Shown: positions 23,708 to 34,309 of the stretch, in pieces | How the letters are laid out: the number at the start of each line of letters is the position of its first letter | Position numbering within the stretch: position 1 is the first letter of the stretch | Origin: Larix kaempferi | Lineage: Eukaryota; Streptophyta; Pinopsida; Pinales; Pinaceae | DNA: 64,000 bases | Assembly (NCBI GenBank): GCA_027924585.1 | Contig: BSBM01000372.1 | Coordinates: 7,733,001 to 7,797,000, forward strand | Direction of reading: 5' to 3' | The notes under the pieces: model-generated | Seen by the model: the letters and a program-made list of their open reading frames with translations, nothing else | Told to the model about the DNA's origin: nothing | Database searches by the model: none | Made by a program: the position numbers and the translations under genes

Positions 23708-25023
23708 TGTTGGTTGGATTAATTGTCTAATTAAATAAACAACTGAAACTACCAGAACATAAATTATCAACCCGAGGAAGTCCTTTATTTCAAAGCTATC
23801 GTGTAAAATCTATGCAAGCACAATTTCTACCTGACACTGTTGATCTATTGGTATGAAATAGAAACTCATTGTAAACTAGATCACACCTTCTTGAAAATAA
23901 ATCAAACCTTAAACATATTCATAAAACCAAACTGTAAATATATGTTAAAACAAAATCAACTCTTTATGAAGCAAGATCTAATTACATGAATCTAAAAGAA
24001 GTGCTATGTTGACCAACGATCTATCAAAAGAAATTAACATGAACAACAACAACTATAAATATATCAATGAAAGAAATCCTGAACTAAATGATAAACAAAC
24101 GTACACAACTACAATCAACACTATCAGCATCTGCGCAGGGAAGAGGGCCCTTCCTCCACTAAGCAGAGCTGGATCACCACAATGAAAGTCTACAACTCCA
24201 GAATTAAGAAATTGCCAATATGTATTATCAGAATGAAAGTATTAAAACAGAGTATGGATCAAATCCTACAGCATAACACTGCTTTCTCTCCTCCCCCCAA
24301 TACATCAGAATGATTACATATTTATACATAAAACCTCTCAGGAGAATGAGAAACCAAATCCCCAACTTGTGATTTGTTTCAACCAATTGCTAATTTCTAA
24401 AACCGGCCGCAACAGTAAATATGAGAATTACACATTTATAGAACCAGTTGTACATCTCAAAGGTGGCTTTGTTTGGCGATTTCCACATGAGACAAGTAAT
24501 TGAGGCCGTTACGCACAAAACCCATGTTCCATATTTTTGAGATTCTTCTCCATCTGCCCGCAAATCGTGATGCAAATCAATGTTCTCTTATCTGGCATGC
24601 GTTTTTGGTTAAGGCCGTTTGATCATGAGCTGGAGGCAGCCATGTTGGACTTGATCATGAATTGAAATCACAAATCCACATAATCAATCCTACGAATGAA
24701 ACCATGTTGTGAATATTCATGCGGATGTGTGCTAGCATGCCAACTTTGGAGGCTTGAACCATGGCTGCTACTGCTGCTAATATGAAAAATCACTCCATAA
24801 ACCATCATCAGTAAAATTATGCATAATAGTCTTCAATTCATTAAAAATAAAGGAAAATAATCATGATTAACCACTAAAGCATCAATGGAAGTAATATGGT
24901 ATTTTACGTGCAGTTACAGCAAATGGATGGAAAATGGAATGATAAATGGATAATAATACGAAGAAGATGGATGAAATATATGTCGATAGGTGATGAGAAT
25001 ATGGACAAATTTTCAACCCAACA
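23708..25023 (-). repeat. 5' LTR of the gag-only element (1316 bp)
   Basis: It is the counterpart of 9239-10557. Its inner edge abuts the primer site and its outer edge abuts GTGGT at 25024. By eye, the first ~200 aligned bases differ at roughly 14 places. Confidence 0.93.
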
Positions 25024-25489
25024 GTGGTCCACCAAATCCAACGTTAAGTTGATCTTGTGGAACTTCCTCGAAGAGAGAATCAAGGTTATACTCAGGGGAT
25101 CTTGGATGATTAGGTGTATGTTGATTTATTGTGTTCTGATTCTCATTGTTTTGGTCAGCTGTCTATTGACCTTCCAGGTTACCAATCTGGAAAGTAGTGT
25201 TTGGTTGAATTGTTCCTAGTCCTCTACCTCGTAGGTCAGTAATTCTTGGTTGTACTCTAGCAAAACTATCATTAGAACTCTTTAGTATTTCCTCAAGTGA
25301 AAGGTGTCCTTTGGTAGGTGATATAATACTGATTTCCCATCTATTTTCCTGTTGAGCTGTAGGTGTACCTAGTATTACAATTGGTTGTGATACTGTTTGT
25401 TGTTTAAAAGTAGAAGCATGTGATTAACTACGAGTGACAACCGATGATGTTCTTGCTAGAGGACGTTTATGAGTATTTTGTTTAGGAAT
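25024..25489 (-). pseudogene. gag: gag N-terminal part of unit 2, separated by the nested insertion
   Basis: It corresponds to 37962-38421 of unit 3. The position matching the unit 3 gag ATG (38421) reads ATT here (25487-25489), so the start is lost. A TAA replaces a CAA codon about 20 codons later. The Gln codon that is a TAG in unit 3 (after GTPAAQ) is intact CAG here. The two copies are therefore damaged at different positions. The rest of gag continues at 9238 beyond the insertion. Confidence 0.75.
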
Positions 25490-26449
25490 ATTTTACTCAA
25501 GCCCTCCTTCTAGCACCATTTGTTGAGGCCTCGGATGTGCAGGGTGTGCAAAATGCTGGAATGGGTTCCAAGGCTTACAACATAGGGGGAAACCCAGACT
25601 GAAAGGATTCAAAAGGTCCTATGCAAGGACAGTTCTATCCCCATCCTTTTTGGAATAGTAATCTCCCACAGATATTCGGCCTCCACTGGCACTCTAAGAG
25701 TTGGTCAATTTTTATCCTAGGGATCACTTTTCCTTTAAAGAAAAAAAAACAAAGTGTGAGAAATCTGTAAACACAAATCTACTTAAAAGAATCTAAGCTA
25801 AGTCAGATCTACTCTAAGAAATTGTCTTAAGATAAGTCCAGGTCAGCTTGATATAGAAATAGATAAGCACATTCATCAATTAAACATATATGTGAAAGAG
25901 ATCAATGAATTGACTGCTCAAGTTACAATTAATCAATTAAAATTAACCAATGGCAATTTGAGGGTTATATGCATTCAAGATTGACCTGTAACTGATATGT
26001 TAATTGAAAAATTAACATCAATTATAATTTTACTGTGAAAACCATTTGCAGAAATTGATAAAAGTTTTAATTGAATAAACTCTTTTAAAACCTTATGAAC
26101 ACAAAGATCATTAGCAAGGATAAACTAGAACTATAGATAATTGTGTTTATAAATTGAAAAAGGATTTAAACAGCATTAGATAAGCAATCTAGAGTTACAA
26201 TCAACATTCATCAAAGAAACTTGATAAATAGACAAAAGCAGATATGAAAATAACTTTACTGTATTCGATGACAGTCTGTAAGAAATTACAAGTTTGTATC
26301 AAAATAGAGCATCTCCAATCTCTCCTGCAGATTTTCTCCTCCAAATTCCATCATCTTTCTCTACGAGGGATCACCTCTTTAAATAGGAGTTACAAAATAA
26401 TACAAAGAGTAAATTCCCACAAACCGGGATTACAAAATCAAACTAAAAA
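25490..26449 (-). other. Spacer between ORF1 and gag in unit 2, with promoter-like TATA
   Basis: It is collinear with 38422-39382. No convincing reading frame. Just past the ORF1 stop the minus strand reads CCTATTTAAAGAGGTGATCC; the TATTTAAA (26378-26385) is conserved in unit 3. The remaining 900 bases are AT-rich, with a G/C-richer stretch near the gag start. Confidence 0.6.
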
Positions 26450-29400
26450 CTAATGTCCTAGAAAAACATTCCATTTGTCCCAAATCTCTAACAGCTCATC
26501 CACATTCGGATAGTTAGATGACTCAAGCCCCAGCTAGGAACTACATACGAATGTTTCCATTTAATTTTTAGCTAACTTATGCCAAATACGAATGAAAATG
26601 TGGATTTTTCCTTCCATGGTAATTGGTTTCCTGATTAATTGCTCCACATCATAGATCTTGACTTCCTCAAGGCGTTGAATTATCTTCTTGGATTCCTCGC
26701 ACCTGCATTCGACTTGCTCAACCATCAACTTAGGTGGGAAAGCATCTTCAATGAGCTCCAAAGATGAGAACTGTAGAACTTCCAAGATGTTATCTGCTGC
26801 ATACCATCTCCTGCTACACATAGACTTTGCTTTCCTAAGAATTTCTTCAACTGACTCATTAAGCTCAAGCCAAGTGTTCAATGCAGCTCTGATCTTCTTG
26901 AACTGAAAAATGTTGAGAATAGGGATGTCTTCTGGTATCTCCTTGATATACCTCTGCTACTCACCAATGTTTTGACTTGCCTGAGAACCTTGCAGCCTTT
27001 TGGCTTTCTTCTCTTTAAGGGAACCATACATCTTACCAAAAGTCATATGAGTTCCCCTAATCCCATCTAAAGTGTAAAATAGGTTCTCCAGTAATTTATG
27101 ATGCTCTTCATTGACTTGAAGGGACAAATCCTTAAATTCCTGGGGTGAGTACTTAGAGAAACTAGAAGAGGCTGCACTTGCATTTGCATCCTCAGATTGC
27201 TTTTCCAGGATAACTATCCTCTATGTATTTGCAGAATTCTGAGCTTTTTCATTATGAAGTTCAGCCTGAAGAGAGGTATTGTTTCCCTCCAAATCCTCTA
27301 TCCCGTCCCCCCATATCCTCCTGAGATCAGCAACATAAATCTCATGTTCTTCATTGGTCTTTACCAACTCTTCTTCAAGCCTTTCCAATTCTTCCTTCTT
27401 CTAATCAATCTCCCTATTCAGCACCTGGGATGAATCAAGGTTTGCACCAGCAAATGCCTCTAAGGCTACAACTATCTCAATTGCTCCTTTCTGGGGGTCA
27501 TTTGTTTGCTGATCCCATATTATTTGATTAGGAATGGATATTTCTAATCCACCTTGATCCTTTCTTCTCTTCTTACCCCTCTTTATCACTGCTTTATTTT
27601 CTTTACTGTAGAAATAATGTCTCAGAGGGACTACAACATCATCTTCATATTCAGTTATTATTTTTGAAGAAATTCAAATGACATTCTGTGTTGAAATTAA
27701 TGAAGGTGTTTGAGTGACAGTGGGACTAGGTATATACATGGTAACTTGAGGAGTATTCAAAGGGGTAGGGGCAATCTGAGGAATAGATGGAACATGGGTT
27801 GGAGAAGGGATTGAAGTAAAGGCTTCAGAAAGTGGAACATGATCATCCTTAACAGGTGATGACGAAGAAAGAACTCTGGCTGGCTCATCAATGGTGGATG
27901 ATGATAAAGTAGATATGGGTAATTGTTGAGGGATAGTCGAACACTGCACCTCTGCAATAATAGATGGGGGACTGGAAAAAGGGATTGAGTTGTCTGAAAA
28001 TTGAGTGGCTCTGGAAGTCAAAGTATGAAAAAGTTGTGCTATTGAAAATGGTGGCATCACCACTGGAGTCAAAGCAGAAATATCTTGAATAGATGACAAC
28101 AAAAGTGATCAAGTTGTAATGTCAGGGGTAGTAGTAACCTCCAATACCTGTTGATCAGAAAAAGAGTGATCCATCTCAATAGTATCTAGCAAATCTTTAA
28201 TTGCTTGTGTATCTTCAGTCACTCCTTCAGTTGCTTCTTGAGTCACTTCAACAATCACAGATACTGAGTGATGTGCTTCATCATCAACATCACTGTCAAT
28301 GATATCCACAGTGGGAACCTGTGATGCAGCGGCCAGGATTTTCTGTCTCTTAGATGGGTTGGCCTCAGCTATTATTAGATCATCACATACCTGTGTAGCT
28401 ACAACAGTCACTTGAACATCCATAGTAAGCTTAGGAGGTTCAATTGTTTGAGTATCCAATACTGAAGTCAGCTGTGCTAACTCCTGCTTCAAATGATGAG
28501 AGGTTTGCAACAAGAATTTGATCTGTTCAGTTGTTTTCACCTCAGGAGGATTCTCCATGGGGGATTTACCTTTATTCCCATCTGGATAAGTAAGCATTAG
28601 AGGGTCATTAGCTTGCTTGTTCTCCTTTTATGCTCTATACTTTCTCATTTTCTCAAGCAGATTCATTTCGAATGTTCTATAGCTCAAGACTTTAGCTTTA
28701 ATTTCTCTCTAATATTGCACAATTTGATGTTGTTCATTTATGCTCTTGGCCCTAGCTAGGACCTCAGAAAATGTTTTCACTCCTTAGTAGATAGAGTCAT
28801 ATGGAAGTTCCTCATGGACATAGTCCATCTTCATATGATATTGTTTAAAATTTGCATCAAGGAATTTCTTAGGATCATGCTTCCTTTTGGGAGCAAAACC
28901 CAACTTTAAAGGAGCCACCTGGTCACCAAGCACTGCAGCCCAATTCGAGGTTGGGATGACTAATGGCCCTAGGTTTAGAGAAAATTTAGGCCAACCCTTG
29001 TTCTTGGGACCAGTGATTTTTCTGTAGACACCATCAGTAAAAGTCTGATAAGAAACTTCTTGAATGACCAATCTGTCAGGCACTATTCTAGGTAGAAGAT
29101 GAACAGTGTCACTTCCCTATACTCTGATATATGAATAGGACTCATAGACATACCAATCACCAATTGTATTGATGAAGGTCCTGGCATCAGTTGAAAAAGA
29201 AGGTGCCTCTTGTTTGAATATCTTGAAATAAATTGTACCTGTGAAGTGGTCACAAATGTCATAAAGCAATGGCACAAAATTGCTCTCCCATAGTGTTGAG
29301 TGATATATATGAACTGGTGGGTCTGTAGGGGTCCAATTCCATCCCAAGTTAGGATATTGGAACTATGAGCAAGAGACATCAATAATGTAGGATGAAAAGA

Positions 29401-30116
29401 AGAAGTGTGGCTTCTTCAGGGTAGGTGCCTTCTGATAGTCTTGGATAGTTGTTTTAAGTTCCGATGACAGGATATACGCCCAAGGGAAGGATTCTCCCGT
29501 TGTTAACACATGATGATGTATTGGAGCCCATTCAAATTTGAAGACTGAACAATTTGCAAGGCCAAAGAGCCTACAAAGCATGGCGTCCGGTAAAGAGTAA
29601 GGCTCCCTAAACCAGGAAATTGGGTAGAGGTTATCAGCCTTTGGCACAAAGCTACTAGGTTTAATCATCCATGACTTCATCATTTCGTCGAAACTATACC
29701 TGGTTTTAGAGGATTGTATGAATTCAGGGCTAAGGATCTGCACAGCTGTCTTAAGAGAAAAAGCTCTGATAAAGACTTCAGGTTGGAAGGTTGTCAATTG
29801 TGACCCCATACTATCATTAAATGACTAGTCTTTAGGGTTAGCATTTTCCACTATCCATTTAACTAGGTCTGTGTAAGGTAGGACAGCAGTTCGGGCAGCA
29901 ATGGCATGCAATTGAGAAGCCCTAACTCTTCTCATATGAAGTTCGGTCTTCTTTAATGTCTGAAAGGTCATCGTTATCAAAGATTGAATAGACTTTTGAC
30001 CAATCCATTTGATAGGTTTCAGTAACCCTATCATTGGTATCTTAGAAGATACCGAAATTCGGGTCTTTAGTCAGCAAATCCTTGTGAATTGTCTTAGAGC
30101 GAGTGTTCCGTGAAAT
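26450..30116 (-). pseudogene. ORF1 of unit 2 (about 1,220 codons), unknown protein
   Basis: The best-preserved copy. It starts opposite 30116, where the Met codon seen in units 1 and 3 is ATT, has one extra base near 29925, and then stays in one frame to the stop at 26450-26452 apart from scattered nonsense codons. The N-terminal ~400 residues include TTFQPEVFIRAFSLKTAVQI, RYSFDEMMKSWMIKPSSF and LWESNFVPLLYDICDHF. A middle region has LGPLVIPTSNWAAVLGDQVA and KRKHDPKKFLDANFKQYHMK. Then comes a Ser/Thr/Pro/acidic low-complexity part (28600-27670), a coiled-coil stretch near 27400 and a C-terminal segment with KSMCSRRWYAADNILEVLQF. No RT, capsid, transposase or envelope motif was recognised. Placement before gag recalls the extra ORF of Ogre elements. 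Confidence 0.75.
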
Positions 30117-31062
30117 TTTGGCAAAGCTTGGAAATTCTGAAAATATCTAAAAATTCGTGGGAATGAATCCTAGTAAGAAATCCATAGTAAAATCCACGTA
30201 GCAGAGTAAATTCCAACAATGAAAATGATAAAGAAAAGTAGGAAAAATCTTATATTTATCGATTTTTGTCAGGTCAAATCTAAACCGTAGGATTATAAGA
30301 AATCAGCGGCTGAGATTACCCCTACGGGATGCGGGATCAGGTCATAGATTTTATTTTCAAACTTTATTCAAGATTCCCACAATCCACAATTTGCAATTTG
30401 CGGGTTGGGGGTTGCGGGATTGCAAATTGCAAAACAATGGATAAAAGCGTTTCCGCAACCCACAATCCACAATTGCAGGTTGCGGGTTTCGGAAATGAAA
30501 ACAACCTTTAAGAAAAAAATAATGGTTTCTGCATCCAGCAATCCGCAATTGCGGGTTGCGGGTTGTGGGAACACACAACGCGATTTATTTAAAATGACAA
30601 CTTTCTGCAATCCGAAATCCGCAATTGCGGGTTTCGAGTTGCAGGATCGAAGTTTCCCAAAATATTAACAAAGTCTTCCCGCAATCCACAATTTCCGGTT
30701 GCGGGTTGCAGGATGACAGAAATCGAAAAGAGAGAATAATCAATTCCTGCAATCTGCAATTTCGGGTTGCGGGTTACGGATTTTTGGATTTTTGGTTTTC
30801 TGGTTTACGGGTTTTCAGGTTTGCAGGAAAAAATAACATTTTGAAAGGATTGTAGGCTTCCCGCAAGCCAAGAAAACAACAAAAACTTACAAATTTTCAA
30901 AAAGGAAAATGATAATTACACAAACCAAAAGCAAATGTACGAGATCATACAAACAAGGTTAAGAATCTCGTTTTGATAAAAGAACTTACCCAAATACCTT
31001 TGTATTTACAAAAATTGGGACTCCCGTGATCAAATGAATCATGGGATCTTTTGTACCTACAA
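30117..31062 (-). repeat. Leader of unit 2 with palindrome array
   Basis: It matches 43016-43949 of unit 3. Between about 30370 and 30830 it holds six or seven GC-rich palindromic modules of the type CCCGCAATCCGCAATTGCGGGTTGCGGG, one every 65-75 bp. A strong splice-donor-like GGGTAAGTTC occurs on the minus strand near 30990 and is conserved in unit 3. Homology to unit 3 stops at 31062. Confidence 0.75.
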
Positions 31063-32403
31063 AAAATGGCAACTGGCTCGGAAGAACCAATTATCTTTGC
31101 AAACAAAACTTCAGTTAAAGAAAGTATGTCAGCCAATAGATCTTCAACCTGAATTTTTAGAAAATGTTTATAAAAGGATAATCAATAAGCAGAATTAAAC
31201 ATAAGATTGATATACTCCCATCCATGATCAAATTAAAGATAATGAAAATATGATAAGGAGATTTAAGAAATAACAGTTACCTTTATCCAATATGTAATCA
31301 TAGGAAGACAACTTTTAGATGAACCTGGCGGTAAGCTTAAAACTACTCTAGATATCCAAATCATAAATCACCTTGATTTATTAATTGCTTTATTATATAC
31401 AAATAATTCTTTTGGCAATTACACATTTTTTCTTTTTTTTTATATCTTTTCTTTTGAAACAAAGGGAAAGCTGTACATAAGACCTTATTGATGTAATACC
31501 ACTTCCCTGACTTGGTGATCAGATTATGGCAATGCCACTCATAGACCTGATCTGAAAACTGAACAAGCTAGCTCAGTAATGAGACTCCTTGTCTTCTAGT
31601 TGTAACACTGAAAGCAATTATCATGGCTTGGTGACCATCTAAAGATAATTTCAGTCCAACATCAAACCCGTGATCATGACAGGGATGGCTTGAGATAAGA
31701 CCCCCCTTTCCTTATATACAACATTGTCTTACAAAGAAAAAGTAAAACATAAATTTTATTGAGTGTGAATTGCAAGACACCACCATGGCTTGGTGACCAT
31801 ATGATAGTGGCATTACTCCCTGATGCTTTGCAGATCATGAATAGACCGACCTGTGATAGGATCTTCCACCTTTCATTACACTAAAATTCATCTTCCAATT
31901 TTTGTCGCTTGGTGTGAAGATGTCATTCCACTCACATCTATGAACCTAATGGGATGGCTTGTGATAAGACCCCCCATCCTGTAATCCACAATTATTAAAT
32001 AATATCATTTTTCAAGGTGACTATGATAGGATCCAGAGCAAATAAAGGTTGACCAAGCTTTTAAGATATGTTGTACTACACTGATGAAACATAGGGCAAG
32101 AAAACGGCTACTTTGCACAACCTCAATTAAACAAATGAAGCATGTATAAGATAATGACCAAGGTGGAAAGAAATCAATCAAAGTGATGCAACTAATGACT
32201 GTCTATTCTTTGTAAAACAAATTATGACATAGGTTGAGAAAAGCCAAGGTTGACAAAGCATTCCAAAACTTTAGTTTATATTATCCTAGAGACAAGCTGG
32301 CCATCAACCATTACCAAATGTACAGAGTTTATTAAAAAGGAAAACCAATCAAAACAAAGAAAATGCAAAACACACCAAACTTATGTACAGTGCATCAAAT
32401 TGT
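31063..32403 (-). repeat. 3' tail of unit 3 with diverged internal repeats
   Basis: No coding frame. Related blocks occur twice: CATGGCTTGGTGACCAT at 31622 and 31785, and GGGATGGCTTG.GATAAGACC at 31681 and 31951. A polypurine-like run on the minus strand (31428-31456) is followed by TGTGTAATTGCC, a possible LTR start. The unit 2 tail (3046-3681) matches only the part from 31777 onward. Confidence 0.55.
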
Positions 32404-33560
32404 TTAGACAAAATACTTTTTTAGCAGAGAAACATTCACTGGATAGGTGTCAATAACCTCTTCCAATGTCTGTAATCGAACAATACTAGGACCAATATTT
32501 TCTGTAACAATGAAAGGTCCTAGCCAAAGGCGCTGAAACTTGGTATAATTATTTTTATCCTTATGTTGCTTATCCCATCTCAATACCAAATCTCCTACTG
32601 AAAATTCCCTATCATAAGAGGATTTCTCATCGAACTATCTTTTAACCATCTGTTGATGATGATATAATTTGTTTTTATCCATTTCCTTGTCTTCCTCCAA
32701 CTTAAGTAAGGTATCAATTCTCTGCTAAAGAGGAGAAGAATCGTCTTCTTGGATGGATTGGGATAGCTGTAATGAGGGAATGGTGAGGTTAGATGGTAGG
32801 ATGGCTTCCTTGCCATAGACCAAACAATAGGGAGATTTTCCAATAGCTTCCTTTGGGGTGATTCGATCTGCCCAAAGAGCATTATAAAGCTGTGTGTGCC
32901 AATCTTTGTGATGAGAGGATATTGTCTTCTTCAAAATATTTATCAGGTTCTTGTTAGAAGATTCAGCAAGCCCATTACCCTGAGGATAATAATTGGCAGA
33001 AAATTTTAGTTTAATCCCTTTTTCAAGGGCGTACTGTGTCAAATCCATTGAGGAAAAGTAGGATGCATTGTCAAAGACAAGATACTTAGGAGCACCAAAC
33101 CTTGTAACTATCTGGCTATCAAGGAAAGAGATTACTTGGTTTGTGTTACATTGCCTTAGAGGGACTGCCTCTAACTATATGGTAAAGTAGTAAGTTGTTG
33201 TAAGGATATACCTATGTTGCAAGGAGGAAACATGATTAATTGGTCCAACAAAATCCAGTCCCCATTGCTGAAATGGAAACTGAATTGTTACTGGCTGGAG
33301 AGGAAAAGCAGGTTTTTTGAATTTCCCTGCACACTTTTGACATGGTTCACACCTTCTAACATGAGAATAGGAATCCTTAAACAGAGTAGCCAATAATATC
33401 CAGCTCTGAGAATCTCGTATGCTGTGGTTTCACCTGAAAAATGGCCTCCAGTAGGTCCTACATGAAATTGAAAAACATTGTCATCAGTCTCATTTTTCTC
33501 CAAACATCTAAGGAAAAATCCATCATAATTTTTTCTAAACAAAACTCCATTAATAAATTG
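32404..33560 (-). pseudogene. int: Integrase of unit 3
   Basis: Homologous to the unit 2 integrase. Seen: CLEKNETDDNVFQFHVGPTG with the His pair, CEPCQKC (the first cysteine pair is intact), WGLDFVGPI, ANYYPQGNGLAESSNKN and the C-terminal WLGPFIVTENIG...LLKKYFV ending at 32404. Frame breaks lie near 33390 (a lost base), 33175, 32725 and 32595. The catalytic Asp-Asp-Glu positions can all be recognised in the remains. Confidence 0.83.
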
Positions 33561-33639
33561 ATAAGGAGCAGACTTTAATATTAAAGCTCTGCATTTTTTG
33601 AAGTCAAGGGTTTCAAGAGAAAACCCACAGTTTAGAAAA

Positions 33640-34250
33640 AACTTGATATGATCGTAACAGTCAGATGTTGGAGTATCTATGGCATTAAAAAAACCTGTAG
33701 GAACATTTTCCTCTTGCTCACATTCAATCTGCTGCTAAACAAGATCATTCAATTGGGCAGTAAGCAAGCACAAACCTTGCCCTTTTACAATCTTCACTGG
33801 CCTGATTTCCAGGTCATATTCCTACAAAGTTGTCATCCAATGGGCTCTTTCCTCGCCTAGTTCTTTCTAGACTAGCACATTTCTAATGGTTGTGTATGGC
33901 ACAATCACCTTCGTTTGAGACTTCAATAAGTATGGCCTATAATGTTTCATAGACTTGTAAACTGCATAAGCCTGCTTGTCAATTTGGGAGTAGATAAGTT
34001 ATGCTCCCTTAAACGTTGAGCTCATGAACGAAATTGGAATCTCAGCATCATTATCATGCTTCTGCGTCAAGACAGCTGCATAAGAAAAATAAGTAGCGAA
34101 GGTATAGAGAATGAAGTCCTTGTTTAAATATGGGGACATCAGAGCAAGGGCTTCTGCAATGGCCCTTCAAATATCAACAAATGCATCCTTATGTTCTTGA
34201 GACCAGCTAAAATGTACATCTTTTTTAACTAACTAATGTAATGGCTTAAC
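33640..34250 (-). pseudogene. Gypsy RNase H of unit 3, heavily damaged
   Basis: Nucleotide homology to 5047-5560 is clear throughout, including the sequence for the HWMTTL and YDLEI region. Many stops leave no long frame, which is more decay than in the unit 2 copy. Confidence 0.65.
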
Positions 34251-34309
34251 AATTTGTGCAAAATTTGGAACAAACCTACGTACAAAATTATTCTTACCGA
34301 GGAATGATT

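Larger units (their letters stand above)
9239..25023 (-). mobile_element. Non-autonomous, gag-only gypsy element, nested in unit 2
   Basis: LTRs of 1319 bp (9239-10557) and 1316 bp (23708-25023) share TGTTGG...CCAACA termini and lie within a perfect 5-bp duplication, GTGGT (9234-9238 and 25024-25028). Removing the insert joins gag of unit 2 exactly as it reads in uninterrupted unit 3 (near 37960). The primer site at 23687-23704 and the polypurine tract at 10558-10571 show minus-strand orientation. The only coding region is a broken gag (22148-23463); about 11.6 kb downstream of gag, including a nested copia, holds no RT, integrase or protease. Excluding copia, the element is about 10 kb. The LTRs differ by several percent by eye in their first 200 bases, so it is older than the copia inside it. 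Movement would need enzymes from another element. Confidence 0.92.

Noticed and set aside
26450-30116. ORF1 as an envelope gene
   Set aside because: No signal peptide, hydrophobic membrane segment or glycoprotein features are visible, and gag lies downstream of it.
30329-30668. Several short frames on both strands in the leader
   Set aside because: They are produced by the repeated palindromic modules, which leave frames open by repetition.
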